Below, one piece after another: positions 7,054 through 9,748 of a stretch of DNA of 9,748 bases (position 1 is its first letter; each line of letters opens with the position of its first letter). The stretch covers positions 1-9,748 of the forward strand of contig WRJU01000190.1 of assembly GCA_009778425.1 (NCBI GenBank), written 5' to 3'. The notes beneath the pieces are model-generated. The model had not been told where the DNA came from. It did not search any database and saw nothing but the letters and a program-made list of their open reading frames with translations. Origin of the DNA: Pseudomonadota bacterium. GTDB taxonomy: Bacteria; Pseudomonadota; Gammaproteobacteria; Burkholderiales; Rhodocyclaceae. Both the position numbers and the translations under genes were made by a program.

Positions 7054-7674
7054 CTACTCTTCATGCTCCGGATTTTTACGCCCGCCTATTTTTTCTTCGG
7101 TTCCGGCCAACAGGCGGCGGATATTGGCGGTATGGCGCCAGATAAGGATTGCGCTGATGGTCAGAATGACCAGCGTGATTGCCGCGTTGCCGGAGGAGAC
7201 GAAATGGGCGACGATCGGCGCGACAAGTGCCGCCGCGAGCGCGGCGGCAGATGAATAACGGCTGATCAGGACGACCAACAGCCAGACACCGAGGCAGCTA
7301 AGCGCAACGTGCAGATCGAGTCCTGCTATTACGCCGAGCGCCGTGGCAACCCCTTTACCCCCCTTGAAGCGCAGGAAGACGCTGAATACATGGCCGATGA
7401 AGGCCGCCAGCCCCGCAAGCGCGGCGGTCGCGGTATCGAAGCCGAGCGCCTGTGCGGCCCATACCACCAGCCAGCCTTTCAGGCAGTCTCCCAGTAGTGT
7501 CAGCGCGGCAGCAGCCTTGCTGCCGCTACGCAATACGTTGGTGGCTCCGGGGTTGCCGGAGCCGTAACTGCGTGGGTCGCTAAGCCCGAATACACGGCTC
7601 GAAACAATGGCGAAGGGAATAGAACCGACGAGATAGGCTCCAATGAGCAGTAGCGCGTGGGGGATGAAGGCCAT
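7054..7674 (-). CDS. plsY: Acyl-phosphate:glycerol-3-phosphate acyltransferase PlsY
   Basis: PlsY is an inner-membrane enzyme that moves the acyl group from acyl-phosphate (made by PlsX) to glycerol-3-phosphate, giving lysophosphatidic acid, the first step of phospholipid synthesis. The 206 residues contain several hydrophobic helices and the three family motifs: SGNPGATNVLR (39-49), KGGKGVAT (104-111) and RHTANIRRLLAGTE (180-193). The tail is charged (KIGGRKNPEHEE). The ATG at 7674 is chosen because GGAG sits 5 nt upstream; the alternative at 7698 would add eight polar residues before the first membrane helix. It converges with tsaD and diverges from folB, a neighbourhood frequent in proteobacteria. 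Confidence 0.97.
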   Translation of the reverse strand: MAFIPHALLLIGAYLVGSIPFAIVSSRVFGLSDPRSYGSGNPGATNVLRSGSKAAAALTLLGDCLKGWLVVWAAQALGFDTATAALAGLAAFIGHVFSVFLRFKGGKGVATALGVIAGLDLHVALSCLGVWLLVVLISRYSSAAALAAALVAPIVAHFVSSGNAAITLVILTISAILIWRHTANIRRLLAGTEEKIGGRKNPEHEE

Positions 7675-7713
7675 CGTTTCTCCGTAGGTTGCGCACACCG
7701 GGGCGCGGACAGT

Positions 7714-7746
7714 TAGAATCGTAACAATTTACTGGTTTATTGGTAA
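7714..7746. promoter_or_regulatory. Candidate divergent promoters of plsY and folB
   Basis: The 77-bp spacer must serve both genes. For plsY, the reverse strand has TTACCA (7741-7746), 17 bp, then TACGAT (7718-7723). For folB, TAGAAT (7714-7719) could be a -10, with a weak TTGCGC 19 bp upstream (7689-7694). The two -10 boxes overlap, so the two directions might compete for polymerase. These are weak motif matches. Confidence 0.3.
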
Positions 7747-7751
7747 CTGCA

Positions 7752-8129
7752 ATGAGTTTCATCTTTATCGAAGGTCTGCGTGTCGATGCCTGGGTTGGGA
7801 TATATGCTCGTGAACGCGTCGCTGTTCAGGTTGTTGAATTCGATCTGAACTTTGGTATTCCGGAGGCTGCAGCCATCCATGATGATATTACCGATAGCAT
7901 TGACTATGCGGAAGTGATTAATGTCATCCGTGCGGAACTTGCGGAACGGCATTTCAATCTGATTGAGGCTCTGGGGGAATTTGTCGCCGATCTGTTATGT
8001 GTGCGGTTTTCCGCGCCCTGGGTCAAAGTATGGGTCTCAAAGCCTGGGGTGTTGAAAGGGACGCGTAGAGTTGGCGCATATATACAACGTGGCGAACAGA
8101 ACACTATTGCCGCCGCAATGTCCGGCTAG
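7752..8129 (+). CDS. folB: Dihydroneopterin aldolase FolB
   Basis: FolB cleaves 7,8-dihydroneopterin to 6-hydroxymethyl-7,8-dihydropterin and glycolaldehyde in folate synthesis. The 125 residues align end to end with E. coli FolB: FIEGLRVDAWVGIYARE near the start, with E21 at the substrate-binding glutamate; SIDYAEVI (49-56), with the conserved Y52; LIEALGE (70-76), with the E72 pterin anchor; and WVSKPGV (94-100), with the active-site K97. About ten residues after RVGAYIQRG are unconserved. The ATG at 7752 is chosen because MSFIFIEGL matches the family start; a TTG 12 nt upstream is possible, and neither has a strong ribosome binding site. It diverges from plsY and ends before a strong terminator. 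Confidence 0.95.
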   Translation: MSFIFIEGLRVDAWVGIYARERVAVQVVEFDLNFGIPEAAAIHDDITDSIDYAEVINVIRAELAERHFNLIEALGEFVADLLCVRFSAPWVKVWVSKPGVLKGTRRVGAYIQRGEQNTIAAAMSG

Positions 8130-8194
8130 AGCCAGGTTGGAGCGGCAGCCATGATAAGGCGGAAATCAATATGTTGAAGGTTGATATGAGAGGC

Positions 8195-8221
8195 AAAAAA
8201 CCCGGACAAGCCGGGTTTTTT
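8195..8221. terminator. Bidirectional intrinsic terminator between folB and hns
   Basis: A6-CCCGG-ACAAG-CCGGG-T6: a perfect GC stem flanked by an A-tract and a T-tract, giving a proper U-tail on both strands. It lies 65 nt after the folB stop and 65 nt beyond the hns stop, so it ends both convergent transcripts. It is the clearest terminator in the window. Confidence 0.93.
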
Positions 8222-8249
8222 AATTGTGGAGGCGTATTCTTATGCTGTC

Positions 8250-8266
8250 CCGCTATGTAATAGCGG
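8250..8266 (-). other. Hairpin in the hns 3' untranslated region
   Basis: CCGCTA-TGTAA-TAGCGG makes a perfect 6-bp stem, 20 nt downstream of the hns stop and before the bidirectional terminator on the hns transcript. With no T-tract it is more likely an mRNA 3' stabiliser, or chance, than a second terminator. Confidence 0.35.
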
Positions 8267-8286
8267 AGATTATGTTCGCTCTGTGC

Positions 8287-8613
8287 TCAGACTGCGAGTT
8301 TATCCAGTGAGCCGCCATTGGCGAGATAGTCAATCACCCAGCCTGGTTTACGGCCATGCCCTGTCCAGCCTTGGGCGGGATTGACCGGATTACGGTACTT
8401 GATCGCAGTGCCGGAGCGGGAAACCGTTGGGATTTCGTCTGAGCCACCCGCGACAGTGAACAGTTCGTTGAGGGATAAGCCTTGATCAGCAGCCAGTTTT
8501 TGCACGCGTTTGATCAGGCGCTGGGTGGCAGAACCGCGCCGACGGATTTCCGCTTCGATTTGAGCTCGCAAAGTGCGCAGTTCAGGCAGGGGCATGGTTT
8601 CGAGGTCGATCAT
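8287..8613 (-). CDS. H-NS-family nucleoid protein
   Basis: H-NS-like proteins oligomerise and bind AT-rich DNA, bending or silencing it. The 108 residues have the layout of the short betaproteobacterial type: an N-terminal charged coiled-coil region (about 1-45, ELRTLRAQIEAEIRRRG then LIKRVQKLAADQGLSLNELF), a short linker, and the C-terminal binding domain IKYRNPVNPAQGWTGHGRKP then GWVIDYLANGGSLDKL (71-106). The core loop that inserts in the minor groove is usually RGR or QGR; here it reads GHGR (85-88), so histidine replaces the first arginine/glutamine. The ATG at 8613 has GGAG 8 nt upstream. It sits alone, beside a very AT-rich upstream region that it could itself bind. Several paralogues per genome are common, so I give no gene symbol. 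Confidence 0.93.
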   Translation of the reverse strand: MIDLETMPLPELRTLRAQIEAEIRRRGSATQRLIKRVQKLAADQGLSLNELFTVAGGSDEIPTVSRSGTAIKYRNPVNPAQGWTGHGRKPGWVIDYLANGGSLDKLAV

Positions 8614-8642
8614 TCTGTGCTCTCCATGAGTTTCTAAAATTA

Positions 8643-8671
8643 ATGTTACATGTGGGAAAACGTCACGGTAA
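8643..8671 (-). promoter_or_regulatory. Candidate proximal promoter of hns
   Basis: On the reverse strand TTACCG (8666-8671) is 17 bp from TAACAT (8643-8648), giving a leader of about 23 nt that still contains the GGAG site. The -35 match is modest. The -35 lies inside the dyad at 8659-8678, so a protein bound there would block it. Confidence 0.35.
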
Positions 8672-8678
8672 CGACGTT
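8659..8678. promoter_or_regulatory. Dyad 1 upstream of hns (AACGTC-N8-GACGTT)
   Basis: Perfect 6-bp inverted arms (8659-8664 and 8673-8678) around an 8-bp spacer, overlapping the candidate proximal -35 of hns. Size and position are those of an operator for a dimeric regulator. The binder is unknown. Confidence 0.4.
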
Positions 8679-8698
8679 ATAGACACACAATAAATGCC

Positions 8699-8718
8699 GT
8701 GTTCCAAACTACGAACAC
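8699..8718. promoter_or_regulatory. Dyad 2 upstream of hns (GTGTTC-N8-GAACAC)
   Basis: A second perfect 6-bp inverted pair (8699-8704 and 8713-8718) with the same 8-bp spacing. Its centre is 40 bp from that of dyad 1, close to four helical turns, so both face the same side of the DNA. The arm sequences differ from dyad 1. It lies just downstream of the candidate distal hns promoter. Confidence 0.4.
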
Positions 8719-8745
8719 AGCAGAGCCAGCAAAAGCAGTGCAGAT

Positions 8746-8775
8746 AGTATACATTCTGCCAGCGTTGATTTGTAA
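8746..8775 (-). promoter_or_regulatory. Candidate distal promoter of hns
   Basis: On the reverse strand TTACAA (8770-8775) is 18 bp from TATACT (8746-8751). The -10 is a five-of-six match and the -35 is weak. Transcripts would start near 8739, giving an hns leader of about 125 nt that passes through both dyads. Confidence 0.3.
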
Positions 8776-8993
8776 AAGCAAAACTTTTTTCCAATTTTTT
8801 CTATGTAATCCATCTCCAGAGATTATTCGGGCGTCCACAGGCAAAGAAAAGATGTCTTATAACATTGGTTTGCATGTCAAAATTCCCATTTTGTGTTCAT
8901 GGTTTTTGTTCATAAGGGGTACTCAAACAGAAGAATTTGATGTTGGCGGGGAAAAACGGGAAATGGGAACAAGCGGTAATTTTTTGCTTTTTA

Positions 8994-9748
8994 TCAATTT
9001 TTTTGGCTGCGTGGATGATGGCGTTGATGCAGTAGCTTGAGCCGTTCGCGGGCTATATGGGTATAGACCTGAGTGGTCGAAATATCGGCGTGGCCGAGTA
9101 GCATTTGTACAACACGCAAGTCAGCGCCATGATTGAGCAGATGAGTCGCGAATGCGTGGCGCAGGGTGTGGGGGGAAATCAATCGCGTGGCAATACCGGC
9201 AGAAATGGCATGTTGTTTGATGATGGACCAGAATCTTTGCCGGGTCATGGCGCTGCCCAGGCGGGAGACAAACAATTCGTCGCAAACGCGCCCGTTCAGC
9301 AATTGCCCCCGCGCGGTGGAGAGGTAGCGCCGTACCCAGTCGGCGGCGATTTCGCCCAGTGGCACGAGGCGTTCCTTGCTGCCTTTTCCGAGGACGCGCA
9401 CGGCGCCATCGAGAGTATCGAGCGCGAAAATCTTGAGCCCGGTCAGTTCCGAAACGCGCAGCCCGCTGGCGTACATGACTTCGATCATGCAGCGGTCGCG
9501 CAGTCCGAGCGCGGTGTCGGTATCGGGCGCGGCCAGGAGGGCTTCCACCTGGGACTCGGAGAGGGTGCGCGGGAATCGGGTCGTGGGCAGGGGCGGGTCG
9601 AGTTTCAGCGTCGGGTCTTCGGTGATGCGCCCGTTGAGCAGCAGGTATCGATAATAGCGCCGCCAAGCGGCGAGCAGCCGCCGCTGGCTTGCTGGTCTGG
9701 CGCGGCGGCTGAATTCGGCGAGCCAGGCGGACAGGTCTTCGTGGCTGG
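8994..9748 (-). CDS. xerD: Site-specific tyrosine recombinase XerD (N-terminus outside window)
   Basis: XerD acts with XerC at the dif site to resolve chromosome dimers, under FtsK control. About 250 residues are present and the frame runs off the right edge; with a normal length near 298, about 48 N-terminal residues are missing. The end of the SAM-like core-binding domain (LSAWLAEFSRRARPASQRRL) is followed by the catalytic domain. It has the arginine in SGLRVSEL (codon near 9458), the lysine in LGKGSKERLVPLG, H and R in SPHTLRHAFATHLLNHGADL, H in LLGHADIST, and the nucleophile Y in QVYTHI (about 9065). The tail LHQRHHPR is typical of XerD, and the whole matches XerD better than XerC. No clear terminator follows the stop. 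Confidence 0.95.
   Translation of the reverse strand, partial: SHEDLSAWLAEFSRRARPASQRRLLAAWRRYYRYLLLNGRITEDPTLKLDPPLPTTRFPRTLSESQVEALLAAPDTDTALGLRDRCMIEVMYASGLRVSELTGLKIFALDTLDGAVRVLGKGSKERLVPLGEIAADWVRRYLSTARGQLLNGRVCDELFVSRLGSAMTRQRFWSIIKQHAISAGIATRLISPHTLRHAFATHLLNHGADLRVVQMLLGHADISTTQVYTHIARERLKLLHQRHHPRSQKN

Larger units (their letters stand above)
8614..8993. other. AT-rich gene-free region between hns and xerD
   Basis: This 380-bp stretch is much richer in A and T than its neighbours, with many A- and T-runs (for example 8774-8810 and 8980-9003). It holds candidate hns promoters and two dyads on its left side, and a direct repeat GTTCAT at 8895-8900 and 8908-8913. No open frame here has a credible start, ribosome site or known protein pattern. 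Likely roles are an H-NS-bound regulatory region of hns, or the decayed remains of inserted DNA. A small RNA cannot be excluded. Confidence 0.6.

Noticed and set aside
7675..7698. Upstream in-frame start for plsY
   Set aside because: The GGAG site is placed for the ATG at 7674, and the extension would include that ribosome site and precede the first membrane helix with polar residues.
8699..9040. A 113-codon frame starting with GTG (or 62 codons from ATG at 8852) in the AT-rich region
   Set aside because: No Shine-Dalgarno at the GTG and only a weak purine run at 8852. It overlaps the end of xerD by 47 bp, and the residues reflect AT-rich sequence with no known domain. It could be a small gene only if conserved in relatives.

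Overview
The window reads as a core chromosomal stretch of a betaproteobacterium (GC-rich, probably Nitrosomonadales or Rhodocyclales; the order cannot be fixed from this sequence alone). The reasons are the rpsU-dnaG-rpoD macromolecular synthesis operon with a divergent tsaD, a long RpoD with a strongly acidic insert, a short H-NS of the type common in betaproteobacteria, and the sequences of YhdP, PlsY, FolB and XerD. All protein genes are recognisable housekeeping families. I see no CRISPR array, insertion sequence, phage gene or toxin-antitoxin pair, and no credible new multi-gene system.

Layout. Bases 1-1387 (+) hold the C-terminal part of a YhdP/AsmA-like envelope protein, cut by the left edge. 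It converges on a leftward unit across a short intergenic region with a REP-like palindromic stretch and a strong hairpin. The leftward unit reads, in transcription order, rpsU (5851-5639), dnaG (5537-3741), rpoD (3693-1597) and a tRNA-Ile2(CAU) gene (1586-1508) only 10 nt after the rpoD stop. A good sigma70 promoter (TTGCTA-N17-TATACT) precedes rpsU, and a second candidate lies at the dnaG/rpoD junction. One unit thus links translation (S21), replication priming (primase), transcription initiation (sigma70) and decoding of AUA codons.

To the right, tsaD (6000-7025, +; t6A tRNA modification) diverges from rpsU. It converges on plsY (7674-7054, -; acyl-phosphate glycerol-3-phosphate acyltransferase) over a hairpin. 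plsY diverges from folB (7752-8129, +; dihydroneopterin aldolase). folB converges on an H-NS-family gene (8613-8287, -) across a near-perfect bidirectional terminator.

Right of hns lies a strikingly AT-rich 380-bp gene-free stretch (8614-8993). It holds candidate hns promoters and two 20-bp dyads centred exactly 40 bp apart. The window ends in xerD (8994-9748, -), whose N-terminus lies beyond the right edge. The parts most worth a second look are this AT-rich region with its paired dyads, the rpoD-tRNA linkage, the acidic repeat in RpoD and the REP-like palindrome after yhdP.
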